Shown: one piece after another, positions 7,832-16,380 of the stretch
How the letters are laid out: each line of letters starts with the position of its first letter
Numbering within the stretch: the stretch's first letter is position 1
DNA from: Paracoccus liaowanqingii
GTDB taxonomy: Bacteria > Pseudomonadota > Alphaproteobacteria > Rhodobacterales > Rhodobacteraceae
NCBI RefSeq assembly: GCF_004683865.2
Contig: NZ_CP038439.1
Coordinates: 784,501-848,500 of the forward strand
Reading direction: 5' to 3'
DNA: 64,000 nucleotides
The notes under the pieces: generated by a model
Database searches by the model: none
What the model saw: only the letters and a program-made list of their open reading frames with translations
What the model was told of the DNA's origin: nothing
Program-made: the position numbers and the translations under genes

Positions 7832-9508
7832 TCAGTCGGCCCTGACGCAGCGCCATGCCAGGTCGGGCACACCAAAATCTGGGGCCCCGCCATCCGGGCC
7901 AAGCGCCGTCAGCAGGGTGTCGCGGTCGAAGATGCGCGCGCCGTCGGCCAAGGCGGCGGACAGCCAGCGGCAGAGTTGCGGGGCGGAGAGGCTGGTGCCG
8001 CTCAGGCGCTGGCGCGATGCGGGCGCGATGCCGGGAAGGCGCAGTCCGGGCAGCGCAAAGCTTGTGTCGGCGGGTGCCGTCACGTCGCCGGGCGCGCCGT
8101 CGGGCAGCAGGCCGGTATAGGCGCTGATCTGGCCGGCGGGCCGGGCCAGGCTGGCGCCCACCCGGATCTGGCGCCTGCCGCGGGCATAGACATTTGCCGT
8201 CCCGTTGCGGCGGATCAGGCCGACTGTCGCCGGATCGTCGGCCCCCTGCCAGCGACCGCTGTCAGTTCGAGGCGCGTAGCTGGGCTCGACCAGACGGGAC
8301 TGTCGTCCCTGACCGCGGAAGCCGGACAGCCGGTCGTCGCGGTGAACGGCTAGGTCGCATCCGGACGGGCCCGCCCGGATCAGGCGCAGATGCCACAGGC
8401 CGGGCGGCGCGCAGGGAGCGCGGGCCGCCGCCGGAAGGGTCGGGGGCACGATGATGGTCACGACAGGTCTGCCCGACGATCCCCCGCGACGCTGCAGGAC
8501 GACCCGGGCCAGCGCGGTGCCGTTCGCATCGGTGATCCGTCCGGACCCCGTCGTCGTCAGCGGCACGACAAGCCGCGTGCCGTCCGGAGTCGCGACCTCG
8601 ACCTGCGGCAGCGCTTCGCCGGGCCCGCCCCAGATCTCGATCGCGTTCAGGGTCGGGTCGGCGGGCGGAATGTGCCAGCCGATCTCCTGTCCGGCGTCCA
8701 GCCGCCCCCGCAGACGATCCTGGCGGTGATTGCCGGTCGGCAGGACGAAGAAGATCGGTCCCAGTTCCCATCCGGTCCGGGTCGCGATGGCGTCCTGCAA
8801 TCGCGTCAGACGTGCGCTGCCGTCATCGGCGCCCGCCGTCACGCCCAGTGACAGATTGACGACCAGCGATGGCCGGACGGTCCGGCCGGCCTGCGCCGAC
8901 ATCTCGCGGGCAAGGGCCCGGGCGCGGGCGATGACGAAGACGATGGCCGACTGGATGAAAAGCCCGGCCAGGCTGCCCGTGGTGTCCGCCAGGGCGCTCT
9001 GCGGCAGAGAGACCGCCAGGATCGGGACGGCCCGCCCGCGGTCATCGGTGGGATCATGACCCGCCGCCAGTGCCGCGACCGCGGCGCCGTGACTGCCGGC
9101 ATGGGCCATGGCAAAGCTGGTGGCAGCGGTCATCAGGCCGCAGGCCCGATAGGCGGCATGGGGATCATCGGGGCGACGCAGCGCGTCGATCTGCGGGCCG
9201 CGCAGCTCGCGCCCGAAGGCGATGTCGGGGCGGCGGTCGACGGCCTGCGCCTCCATCAGCCAGATTGCCGCGACCCGGCTATGGCCCTCGCGGGTCGTGA
9301 ACAGGGGATGGGCAAAGGGGATCGCGTGGTCGATCACCGCCACGATGGTCGCCCGGTCCGGATCGGGCGGGTGTGCCAAGGGGTGAAGGAAAGGGCCGTT
9401 TTCAATCAACGGCGTGCTCGCCCTCACAAGGGTCTGGGCTGGCAGAAGATCTGGGATGCGATCCAGGATCGGGCCGAAGAACTCGAGGGAATCCGTAGCG
9501 ATCATCAC
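7832..9508 (-). CDS. subtilisin-like serine protease (S8 family), apparently not exported
   Basis: The 558-residue product shows a full subtilase triad in order: D60 (VAVIDHAIPF), H140 (GSHGAAVAAL) and S506 (SGTSLSAPQ), with oxyanion-hole N260 (LPTGNHR) and a VVNLSLGV core strand. About 240 residues between N260 and S506 form an insert not typical of compact subtilisins. No signal peptide or membrane span is seen, so it should act in the cytoplasm unless exported another way. The start is GTG at 9508 or, overlapping the upstream stop as TGATG, ATG at 9505; numbering here is from the GTG. It is the last gene of an operon with a 57-aa protein and a PAP2-fold protein. Substrate unknown; processing of a partner encoded nearby is an inference. 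Confidence 0.88.
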   Translation of the reverse strand: MMIATDSLEFFGPILDRIPDLLPAQTLVRASTPLIENGPFLHPLAHPPDPDRATIVAVIDHAIPFAHPLFTTREGHSRVAAIWLMEAQAVDRRPDIAFGRELRGPQIDALRRPDDPHAAYRACGLMTAATSFAMAHAGSHGAAVAALAAGHDPTDDRGRAVPILAVSLPQSALADTTGSLAGLFIQSAIVFVIARARALAREMSAQAGRTVRPSLVVNLSLGVTAGADDGSARLTRLQDAIATRTGWELGPIFFVLPTGNHRQDRLRGRLDAGQEIGWHIPPADPTLNAIEIWGGPGEALPQVEVATPDGTRLVVPLTTTGSGRITDANGTALARVVLQRRGGSSGRPVVTIIVPPTLPAAARAPCAPPGLWHLRLIRAGPSGCDLAVHRDDRLSGFRGQGRQSRLVEPSYAPRTDSGRWQGADDPATVGLIRRNGTANVYARGRRQIRVGASLARPAGQISAYTGLLPDGAPGDVTAPADTSFALPGLRLPGIAPASRQRLSGTSLSAPQLCRWLSAALADGARIFDRDTLLTALGPDGGAPDFGVPDLAWRCVRAD

Positions 9509-9678
9509 TCGAACGCCGCTTGGATGAGGGCCTGCAGGGCGGCGCGCCGTTCCTGACGGTCGGGGTCCGGCACGGCAGTCGTCATCGGGGCCAGCAGCTC
9601 GTCCAGCAGCGGCCAGTCCTCGTCCCCCATCCGTGCCGCCTCTTCGGGCGGGGCCGGCGTCCAGACATGCGGCGTCAT
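9505..9678 (-). CDS. small acidic protein of unknown function (57 aa)
   Basis: The protein starts MTPHVWTPAPPEEAARMG and ends ALQALIQAAFE. Its ATG overlaps the stop of the PAP2-like gene by four bases (ATGA) and its stop overlaps the start of the S8 protease, so it is translated between two larger partners in one transcript. It is rich in acidic residues and helical near the C-terminus. I do not recognise the family. Position suggests an accessory, adaptor or inhibitor of the following protease, but that is only inference from context. An alternative start two codons earlier (MGMTPH, 9684) exists. Confidence 0.6.
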   Translation of the reverse strand: MTPHVWTPAPPEEAARMGDEDWPLLDELLAPMTTAVPDPDRQERRAALQALIQAAFE

Positions 9679-10721
9679 CCCCATCGTTCGGCCCATTCCT
9701 GCCGCGCGTTGAACCACAGGGCTGCCAGCAGCGGGGCCGGCGCGAAGGCGACTTCTGCGCCCCGCGTCAGGCAGGTCTTGCCCTCCCATGCCGCGCAGAA
9801 GGCCGGCAGGTGGAAATCCCGCGATCCCGCCGGGGCATCCTCGCCCCATCGCGGCGCGTCGAAACCGATCTGCGGTGCCGTGCCCGCCGTCGCGCGGGCG
9901 ACCAGCCAGCCTGCAAGGGACAGCCCAAGCGCCGCCCCCGCCGCGCTGTCGCAAGGGTAGTGCAGGCCCGCGACCGTGCGGTTCACCGCGATGCGCGCGG
10001 CGGTCCGATCCAGCGGACTGGCCATCTCGGGCGAGGCCCGGCCGGTCAGCGCGGCCAGCACGCCGGCCAGTGCGAAGGCCTGGGTGGCGTGACCGCTTGG
10101 GAAGGCCGAATGCCCGGGGCAGGCGATGATGGGCTGAATGTCGGCCGACAGGACATGCGGCCGCGCAATGCCAAAGCCAAGCTTTGCACGCTGAACGATG
10201 GCCGTCGCCAAGTCGGAGGCCAGTGATGCCAGAAGCAGGGCGCTTGGCGTCCAGCGGGGGTCCAGGGGAAGGATCGTCGTGAAGAAGGGCAGGATCTGCT
10301 CCGTCTGCACCAGGATCTCGGCTATCCGCTCTGCCCGCAGCTCGGCATAGCCCGCGACAAGCTGCGTCTCCGTCTTCAGATCGTCATCGGACGGCGGGGC
10401 GATGCGGATCAGCTGACCCTGCGGGACCGTGATCGTCAGGGCCTCCGCCGCTGCGCTGACCTGCAGGCCTTCGCACAGCTCGGACAGAAGCGCCGCGACG
10501 GCGAATTGCGGCTCGATCCGCCGCAGCCGTGCCCCAAGGCCCTGCGTCCGGGCTGCGGGCTGCGACAGGGCGACCTCTCCCATAGGCGCGAGGGCTTCGC
10601 GCGACATCAGAAGCGCCTGCGCCAGCATCGGGCCCTGGCCGTCCGCCCCTCCGCCATGCGCGTTATGGGCATTATGTGCATTGTGGGCGTTGTGCGCATT
10701 GTGGGCATTGGCGAACGACAT
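9675..10721 (-). CDS. PAP2-fold phosphatase / vanadium haloperoxidase-like protein with N-terminal NAH repeat
   Basis: A 348-residue member of the acid phosphatase/vanadium haloperoxidase superfamily. The three motifs are present: K180 and R187-P188 (KLGFGIARP), P208-S209-G210-H211 (FPSGH) and R248...H254...D258 (NRTVAGLHYPCD). These residues bind phosphate or vanadate. Unlike typical PAP2 lipid phosphatases it lacks clear transmembrane helices, which is more like soluble bacterial haloperoxidase-like proteins. Residues 5-22 are six copies of Asn-Ala-His, an unusual His-rich tail that could bind metal. No signal peptide is evident. First gene of the three-gene minus-strand operon; divergent from the regulator at 10812. 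Confidence 0.85.
   Translation of the reverse strand: MSFANAHNAHNAHNAHNAHNAHGGGADGQGPMLAQALLMSREALAPMGEVALSQPAARTQGLGARLRRIEPQFAVAALLSELCEGLQVSAAAEALTITVPQGQLIRIAPPSDDDLKTETQLVAGYAELRAERIAEILVQTEQILPFFTTILPLDPRWTPSALLLASLASDLATAIVQRAKLGFGIARPHVLSADIQPIIACPGHSAFPSGHATQAFALAGVLAALTGRASPEMASPLDRTAARIAVNRTVAGLHYPCDSAAGAALGLSLAGWLVARATAGTAPQIGFDAPRWGEDAPAGSRDFHLPAFCAAWEGKTCLTRGAEVAFAPAPLLAALWFNARQEWAERWG
10656..10709 (-). repeat. six 9-bp tandem repeats encoding (Asn-Ala-His)6
   Basis: Six successive 9-base units, differing from each other by one to three bases, encode NAH at residues 5-22 of the PAP2-like protein. Because the unit is a multiple of three, slippage would change the number of His residues without breaking the frame. 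Confidence 0.9.
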
Positions 10722-10811
10722 CGCATCATCCCTCTGGCCGGGCCGCTTCGTGACCTCGATTCGGTTGACCTATGGTAACATGGTCGAGAGCAAAATTAAG
10801 AGAGTGGTGCC

Positions 10812-12299
10812 ATGCGCTTTCGGCTACGCCTCATGGGACCGGTCGGCCTGACCAGCGCCCTGGGCCAGGATGTGACGCCGCGCAGCCGGAAGGCGCGGGG
10901 GATGCTGGCGCTGCTGGGAACGGCCCCTGGCCTGCGGATGGCGCGGGCGCGGCTTCAGGACCTGCTGTGGAGCCAAAGTCCCCCGGCGCAGGGCGCGGCC
11001 AGCCTGCGGCAGACGCTGCATGACCTGCGCCATGCCCTGGATGCGGCGCTGATCGGCGGCGACGGCTGGGCCGGGCTCGATCCTGCGGTCGTGTCGGTGG
11101 ATCTGCGTCCCGCGCCCGGCCTTGCCGGGCAGCCGGCCGAGTTCGCCGAGGGGCTGGAGATCGACGATCCCGAGTTCGAGGACTGGCTGCGCGACATGCG
11201 CCTGGCGCTGGAGGACCAAGCGCCCGCGCGCCAGCTGCCGCTGCTGATCGTCGGCGAACCGCAGGGCGACAGCGCGCAGGCGCGAATGCTGACGAAATTC
11301 CTGCTGCAGGAGGCCGCGGCACGGGCCGCACCGCTGATCCCCGCCCGCGCCACGCAGATGGCCGAGGCGGGCGAGGGCCTGCTGGTGGAAAGCTGGTGCC
11401 TGGGCCAGCCCGACGACAAGGTCCTGATGATGATGGTGCTGCGCGACATCGCCAGCGGCACGCAGCTTTGGGCGCAGCACTATCCCCTGTCGTCCGCCCT
11501 GCACGATCTGCGCCGGGCCAGCGGCGCCTTGGCGATGACGATGATCCAGACCGCGCGCCAGGCCGGGCAGGGCGGCTGGATGCTCTATCCGCTTCCCGAC
11601 CTGTTCAGCTTTTCGCGCAGCCGGCTGCTGGCGGCGGACCGACATCTGCAGCAGGCCGAGGGGGCGGTACCCTGCGCCTTGCGGGCCTTCCTGCGCTATA
11701 CCCTGATCATCGAGCGGCAGGGCGCGGACCCTCGCGCCCTTCTGGAGGAGGCCGAGGCGCATTGCCGCCGCGCCTTCGAGGCGGCACCGGGCGATCCGAT
11801 CGTGCTGGCGATCTGTTCGCTGATGAGGTCCTGGCGCGGCGAGGTGGCCGGGGCGCTGGACCTGGCACGTCTGGCCTGCCGGTTGTCCCCGGGCCATGAC
11901 ATGGCGCATCTGGCCCTGTCGCAGGCCCTCAACGACGCGGGGCGCGACAGCGACGCCCTGACGACGATCCTGCGCGCCGATGCGGGGCCGATGGCGGTGC
12001 TGGGACAGGCCAGCTGGCAGATGCGGCGGGCGGTGGCGCAGCTGCGCCTGGGCCGCCTGGCCGAGGCCGAGGCCGCCGCGGCGACCGCGCTGGCCTATGC
12101 CCCGGACTGCCGCCCGGCGCTGCGGATCCTGGCCGCCCTGCGCTTTCACCGGCACGACGAGGCGGGTGCCGCCGAGGCGCTGAGCGCGCTGCGCCGCGCC
12201 GAGCCGGATTTCAGCCTGCAGCTGATGGCCAGCCCCGACTATCCGGTCACGACCCTGCGGCGCATGGGATTGCTGAACGTGACGCAGTCGGGCCTCTAG
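10812..12299 (+). CDS. SARP/BTAD-like transcriptional regulator
   Basis: The 495-residue protein begins with an OmpR-type winged-helix region (residues about 1-90: SRKARGMLALLG, RMARARLQDLLW, SLRQTLHDLRHAL), the hallmark of SARP-type regulators in proteobacteria. The remainder is helical with TPR-like units (GDPIVLAICSLMRSW, HDMAHLALSQALNDAGR, RLAEAEAAAATALAYAPD) that probably sense a partner or ligand. There is no receiver or kinase domain. The gene is divergent from the PAP2/S8 operon across an 90-bp gap and is the natural candidate regulator of it, and perhaps of the wider protease/oxidase region. The regulated signal is unknown. Confidence 0.82.
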   Translation: MRFRLRLMGPVGLTSALGQDVTPRSRKARGMLALLGTAPGLRMARARLQDLLWSQSPPAQGAASLRQTLHDLRHALDAALIGGDGWAGLDPAVVSVDLRPAPGLAGQPAEFAEGLEIDDPEFEDWLRDMRLALEDQAPARQLPLLIVGEPQGDSAQARMLTKFLLQEAAARAAPLIPARATQMAEAGEGLLVESWCLGQPDDKVLMMMVLRDIASGTQLWAQHYPLSSALHDLRRASGALAMTMIQTARQAGQGGWMLYPLPDLFSFSRSRLLAADRHLQQAEGAVPCALRAFLRYTLIIERQGADPRALLEEAEAHCRRAFEAAPGDPIVLAICSLMRSWRGEVAGALDLARLACRLSPGHDMAHLALSQALNDAGRDSDALTTILRADAGPMAVLGQASWQMRRAVAQLRLGRLAEAEAAAATALAYAPDCRPALRILAALRFHRHDEAGAAEALSALRRAEPDFSLQLMASPDYPVTTLRRMGLLNVTQSGL

Positions 12300-12350
12300 C
12301 CGGTCACGCGCCGCTCACACCGCGATCACGCATCGATGGCATACCCTGAG

Positions 12351-12380
12351 TCGCGGATCGGCAGGACGCCGGATCCGCGA
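12351..12380 (+). terminator. stem-loop after the SARP-like gene
   Basis: TCGCGGATC (12351-12359) pairs perfectly with GATCCGCGA (12372-12380). No T run follows, so a factor-dependent terminator or mRNA 3'-end structure is the most that can be said. Confidence 0.35.
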
Positions 12381-12647
12381 ACACGGAGGATGGCCCGGTG
12401 ACCTGCGACACATGACCCCGAAAGCCACGATGCCGGGACGTCGCGACAGGACGCCGGCGCGCGGGATGATGACCATCAGTGAACAGTGACATTTTGAACC
12501 AGTCGGCGTCGCATCCCGCCGCCTTCCCCTGACCCCGTTCGGGCAGGGGGACCATCACGCGGGCTTCTTGCAGGTCCGTCGGCACCGGGGGACGCCGTCC
12601 TGCGACTGCGGTCGCGCAACGGGGATCACCATCCTTCCCATGCCCCC

Positions 12648-12676
12648 GTCGCCATCGGCACCGCGCCGATGGCGAC
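12648..12676. repeat. perfect 12-bp hairpin in the 12.3-12.8 kb gap
   Basis: GTCGCCATCGGC (12648-12659) and GCCGATGGCGAC (12665-12676) flank the loop ACCGC. The 516-bp gap 12300-12815 holds this hairpin, the weaker stem at 12351-12380 and no ORF that I can support as a gene. The hairpin lies about 140 bases before the small protein at 12816 and could be a leader structure or part of a small RNA. Confidence 0.5.
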
Positions 12677-12815
12677 CCCGTCCGCCTGTGTGGCCGCGAC
12701 AGCGGAGACCCGTGACGAGCGGGCAGCGCAGCTGATGCACCGTCAGGCGGCCTGCCGTTCCGGGTCCGGATGCCTTGAGCGCGGGACCCCTTTTGACAGT
12801 CGGAGAGAGATCACG

Positions 12816-13016
12816 ATGCTTGAGCTCATCATCATTGCCTGCCTGCACGGGCAGTGCCGCGAATTCTCGAACCTCTACGATCCCGCCGAGGTCTCGATGC
12901 TGACCTGCATGATGTCCGGGCAGACCGAGGTCGCGCGGTGGCAGCAGGCGCATGCCGGCTGGCAGGTCAAGCGCTGGAGATGCGGCATCCACTCCCGGCA
13001 GGAAGCGCGGCTCTAG
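12816..13016 (+). CDS. small conserved cysteine-containing protein (66 aa)
   Basis: Starts MLELIIIACLHGQCREFS at an ATG preceded by GGAGAGAG. The pattern of a short hydrophobic start, C-x5-C, a central C.M..Q and W.V...RCG near the end resembles small hypothetical proteins I associate with Rhodobacteraceae (MLEL...C...C..V, W.IKR..C); the family function is unknown. The even spacing of four cysteines suggests disulphides or metal binding. It stands alone, 84 bases before the LysE gene. A longer reading frame from 12669 has no ribosome site and does not match the family start. Confidence 0.7.
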   Translation: MLELIIIACLHGQCREFSNLYDPAEVSMLTCMMSGQTEVARWQQAHAGWQVKRWRCGIHSRQEARL

Positions 13017-13100
13017 GTCGTCCGCGTCAAGGGCACGTCAATCGACCGGGCGCCGAGGGACACCCCGCGATGCCGTCACGTTCCGGAACTGGAGGCCTTG

Positions 13101-13727
13101 GTGGAAATCCTGTCCTATGCCACGGCGCTTGCCGTGGTCGCCGCCGCACCCGGCCCCGTCGTGGCGATCCTGCTGGCGCGCGCGCTGGCCGGGCAACGGC
13201 GCGGGGCGGCCCTGTTCGCCGCCGGGGTCATCCTGGCAAAGCTGGCGACCCTGGCTGCCGTGATGAGCGGCCTCGTCCTCTGGATCGGCGATCCCCGGGC
13301 GATCATCCTGGCGGCGAAGGCCATGGTCATCGCCTATCTGGGGACCGTCGTCCTGCACCTTTGGCGATCGGCCGCCCGTGGCGGCATCGCGGTCGGCGCG
13401 GCTCATGGTGCCGCGTCCTGGGGTGCCGACCTGACGGCGGGCATCGTCGCGGGACTGGCCAGCCCGCTCAGCCTGCTGTTCTTCGTCGCGCTTCTGTCCG
13501 CGGGCTCGACGGGTGACCGGATCGACTGGTCCTCCCTGCTGACGGTGGCGATCGTGACCGTGGCGGCGCCTGGCGCCGTCTATGGCGGCTACGTCCTGCT
13601 GGCCTGCCGCCTGCAGCGCCTGCTGAGCACGACCGAACATGCCCGCCTTGTCCAGCGCGCCATGGCCGCGCTGCTGGCCTGCACCACGATCTGGATGATC
13701 GCGGGCATGGCGACCCCCGGCCTCTGA
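13101..13727 (+). CDS. LysE/RhtB-family amino-acid exporter
   Basis: A 208-residue inner-membrane protein with about six hydrophobic spans and the typical N-terminal AAAPGPVVAILLARAL motif of LysE/RhtB exporters, which pump out amino acids or their derivatives. The start chosen is the GTG at 13101, which stands five bases after GGAGG; the TTG at 13098 is too close to that site. It ends convergently with the dual-protease gene. Exact cargo unknown; members are often found by single genes without operon partners, as here. Confidence 0.85.
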   Translation: MEILSYATALAVVAAAPGPVVAILLARALAGQRRGAALFAAGVILAKLATLAAVMSGLVLWIGDPRAIILAAKAMVIAYLGTVVLHLWRSAARGGIAVGAAHGAASWGADLTAGIVAGLASPLSLLFFVALLSAGSTGDRIDWSSLLTVAIVTVAAPGAVYGGYVLLACRLQRLLSTTEHARLVQRAMAALLACTTIWMIAGMATPGL

Positions 13728-13769
13728 CGGTCGGGGCTGCCGCCCGGGATCGAAGGCCTCGATCGCCGA

Positions 13770-13791
13770 GCCGCGTCCCGGCTGACGCGGC
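13770..13791. terminator. convergent stem-loop between LysE and the dual protease
   Basis: GCCGCGTC (13770-13777) and GACGCGGC (13784-13791) with a CCGGCT loop lie in the 67-bp gap between two converging genes. There is no T run; position and symmetry support a shared terminator. Confidence 0.45.
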
Positions 13792-13794
13792 CCC

Positions 13795-16380
13795 TCACCC
13801 CAGCCTCTCCACCAGCTGTTCCGTGAAATCGGCCTGTCCCAGCAGGGCCTGGATGGTCGCGGCAGGGGTGCCGCCGCGGGCGCGGATGCGGCAGTCATGG
13901 GCGGCGGCGATCAGGTCGGTCAGGCTGCCGCGCCAGCCGGGCAGGTCGCTTTCGTCGCGCGTGTCGCTCAGCCGCCAGACCCGTGCCGCGCGCATCGGGA
14001 CCGGGGGCGCGATGGCCAGATGGTCGGGGCGGACGTCCGGCACCGCGCGGCCAAGCGCCCGGGCCGGGATCGCACCCAGGCCGACCGAGACCATCTGGAT
14101 CCGCCGCCCCTCGTCGGCCGCGAACAGGGGCAGCACGGCCAGCGCGTCGCGCATCAGGCGGGGCGCGGCCTCCTGCGCGCCGCGGCGATAGCTGTCGACC
14201 TGCGCGCGGATCCCGGGGCCCAGCTGCCGCGCCAGCGCTGCGTCCCGCGACCCGCCCTCGCGCAGATAGCGCGTGACCGCCTGCCCGACATCATGGGCCA
14301 GCCGCAGGCGGCACCCCAGCATCTCGTCCATGCCGTAGACGATGTGGAGTGGATAGATCCCCCGCGCCTTCAGCCGCATCGTCAGCGGCAGGGCCAGACC
14401 CGCGATCGTATCGCTGTCCAGCAGCGGATCATGCACCATCAGCAGCAGGCGCGGATAGGCGGCCCGCCCCTCGTCCGAGGCGAGGTAGCCCGCCGTCTCG
14501 GCCACGCCGCGGGCGCCCAGTCCCAGGGTCCCGTCCTCGATCAGGCCGCCCCGTTCGGCATGGATCATGTGGCCCAGAAGCCCGATGCGTCGGGTGCCCG
14601 CGCCGGCATGACCGCCGGCCGCGACGGCAAAGGCCCTGGCGCTGTCGGGGGCCAGCCGGATCACCCAGGCATCCCCGCCATGGGCGGCCCAATCGTCGAA
14701 GCTCCACAGCGCATGGCCGGGCAGGCCCGCGAACCCGCCCCAGTCCGGCCCGCGCGAGTTCTGGACGATGAATCCCTCGTCGGTATAGCCGTCGATGACG
14801 AAGGCATGCAGGCCGCGCGGCTGCGGGGGATCGGCGGTGTCGTAGGGGATGCGGTGGTCGGCGTCCGGATGGCGCCAGCCGTCATGGATCCGGGCGGTGA
14901 CGATGACGACGCGCGCCTCCTGCACGGCCATGCGCATGTCGTCCAGCGTCGGGCGCACGCGCAGATAGCTGCCCAGGGTCAGCCGGCGGGCCTCCTTGGC
15001 GATGTCGCGCGTCAGGAAGAAATCCGTCAGCCCGGGGACATAGGGCGCGCGATCCCAGCTGCACACGCCGTTGTGGTAGAAGCCCTTGAGGACGGCCCGC
15101 AGGCTGGTGCCGTCCGGAGTGTCGTCCAGCCATTCGTCGTGGCGGCGTGCCATGCGGTCCAGCATCCGCACGCTGGCCCGGAAGACGGGCGCTGCGACAT
15201 GGTCCGGGCGCTGCGCCAGGTGATGCTCGATGGCGGCGGCGACGGCGAAGGCGGCGCAGCTGCCCTCGGTCGCCTGATCACCGATGACGGTGGGCTGGGG
15301 CAGGATCTGCTGCGCGGGCGGGGCCAGCGAGGGGCGGAACCAGCGGTCGCGGCTGTCGGGCCGGTCGCGGTCGATCCCGGCATCGGGCGGGGCCACCGGA
15401 CGCCGCGCCGGGGCGATGCGGCGCAGCGCCTCCTGCCCGAGTGCGGAGAGCGACAGGGCGGCCTCGGGGCTCTGCCGGGCCTCCCACGGGCGGGTCGGTG
15501 CGCCATCGGGCGGGGCGTCGCTGAGGCCGGCCAGGATGTCCCGCATCCAGCCGTCCCCCAGTGCCGCCGCGATCCGCACGGCATCGTTCAGGTCCGCGGC
15601 GAAGGGGTCGGCCTCGGGGCTGCTCCCGGCGATGTCGGGCCGGTCGGCCGAGCCCCAGACATGCACACCCACCACCCGCTGCGTCGCCGGGTCGAAGACC
15701 GGGGCGCCCGAATAGCCGGGGATAGTCGTCGCATCGTGCAGGAAGTAGCCCTTGAGCCGTCTGGAGGAATGGGGCCGGCTGTCCCCCGTCCCGGCGAACA
15801 GCTTTTCGCGATAGGCGGCATCGATCTGCGCGAACAGCCCCACCCCCGCGACCAGCGGATAGCCGATCGGCGCCACGACGGTCGGCAGGGTGCCCGAGCG
15901 ATCAAGGATCAGCCCCTCGCACTGCCCCTCGATGTCGAAGACCGCCAGATCCAGGTCATGGGCCGAGATCCACTTGCGGATCTCGAAGGTCCGGCCGTCG
16001 GGAAAGACCACCCGTCCGGGGTGCATGGCCCGCGTCTGGACGCTGCCCGCGAAGCTGAGGATCTGGGCCGTCTGGAAGAACAGCGGCAGCACATGGCCCG
16101 CCGTCACGAAGCGCCGCGTCGGTCCCGGCGCGTCCGGGTCCAGACCGGAGGCGCAGGGCCAGGCCGTCGCCAGGGGCACGAACTGGCCGTTCAACTTGAC
16201 CTCCAGCCGGGCGATCCTCGGACCGCAGGCCTCGGCGAGGGCCTTGAGGGCGGCGGCCCGGCCCGCATCGACCGCATCATAGCGGAAGATCGGCCGCATC
16301 GCGTTGATGATCGACCGGGCGCGCGGGTGATCCAGACCCATGGCCAGGAACCTCCGGGCCGCCGCAAGGTCATGCTGCAT
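13795..16380 (-). CDS. dual-protease protein: trypsin-like plus papain-like domains and an unknown C-terminal domain
   Basis: An 861-residue protein with two unrelated protease domains. Residues about 55-245 are a trypsin/V8-like serine protease: H96 (VTAGHVL), D144 (HDLDLAVFD) and S224 (IPGYSGAPVF). Residues about 345-580 are a C1A papain-like domain: Q369 and C375 (GDQATEGSCAAF), H525 (GLHAFVIDGY) and N541 (FIVQNSRGPDWGG). All catalytic residues are present, so both look active. Residues 590-861 form an alpha/beta domain (IGLLGHMIHAERGG, PRLLLMVHDPLL, YPLHIVYGMDEML) I cannot name. No signal peptide is seen. The start is supported by a TCGGAGG site. The gene is divergent from the multicopper-oxidase operon. 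Target proteins are unknown; self-processing or processing of neighbours is inference. Confidence 0.87.
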   Translation of the reverse strand: MQHDLAAARRFLAMGLDHPRARSIINAMRPIFRYDAVDAGRAAALKALAEACGPRIARLEVKLNGQFVPLATAWPCASGLDPDAPGPTRRFVTAGHVLPLFFQTAQILSFAGSVQTRAMHPGRVVFPDGRTFEIRKWISAHDLDLAVFDIEGQCEGLILDRSGTLPTVVAPIGYPLVAGVGLFAQIDAAYREKLFAGTGDSRPHSSRRLKGYFLHDATTIPGYSGAPVFDPATQRVVGVHVWGSADRPDIAGSSPEADPFAADLNDAVRIAAALGDGWMRDILAGLSDAPPDGAPTRPWEARQSPEAALSLSALGQEALRRIAPARRPVAPPDAGIDRDRPDSRDRWFRPSLAPPAQQILPQPTVIGDQATEGSCAAFAVAAAIEHHLAQRPDHVAAPVFRASVRMLDRMARRHDEWLDDTPDGTSLRAVLKGFYHNGVCSWDRAPYVPGLTDFFLTRDIAKEARRLTLGSYLRVRPTLDDMRMAVQEARVVIVTARIHDGWRHPDADHRIPYDTADPPQPRGLHAFVIDGYTDEGFIVQNSRGPDWGGFAGLPGHALWSFDDWAAHGGDAWVIRLAPDSARAFAVAAGGHAGAGTRRIGLLGHMIHAERGGLIEDGTLGLGARGVAETAGYLASDEGRAAYPRLLLMVHDPLLDSDTIAGLALPLTMRLKARGIYPLHIVYGMDEMLGCRLRLAHDVGQAVTRYLREGGSRDAALARQLGPGIRAQVDSYRRGAQEAAPRLMRDALAVLPLFAADEGRRIQMVSVGLGAIPARALGRAVPDVRPDHLAIAPPVPMRAARVWRLSDTRDESDLPGWRGSLTDLIAAAHDCRIRARGGTPAATIQALLGQADFTEQLVERLG

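Noticed and set aside
12304..12585. 93-codon minus-strand frame in the gap after the SARP-like gene
   Set aside because: No ribosome site, no recognisable family, Arg/Ser/Pro-rich; left as non-coding.
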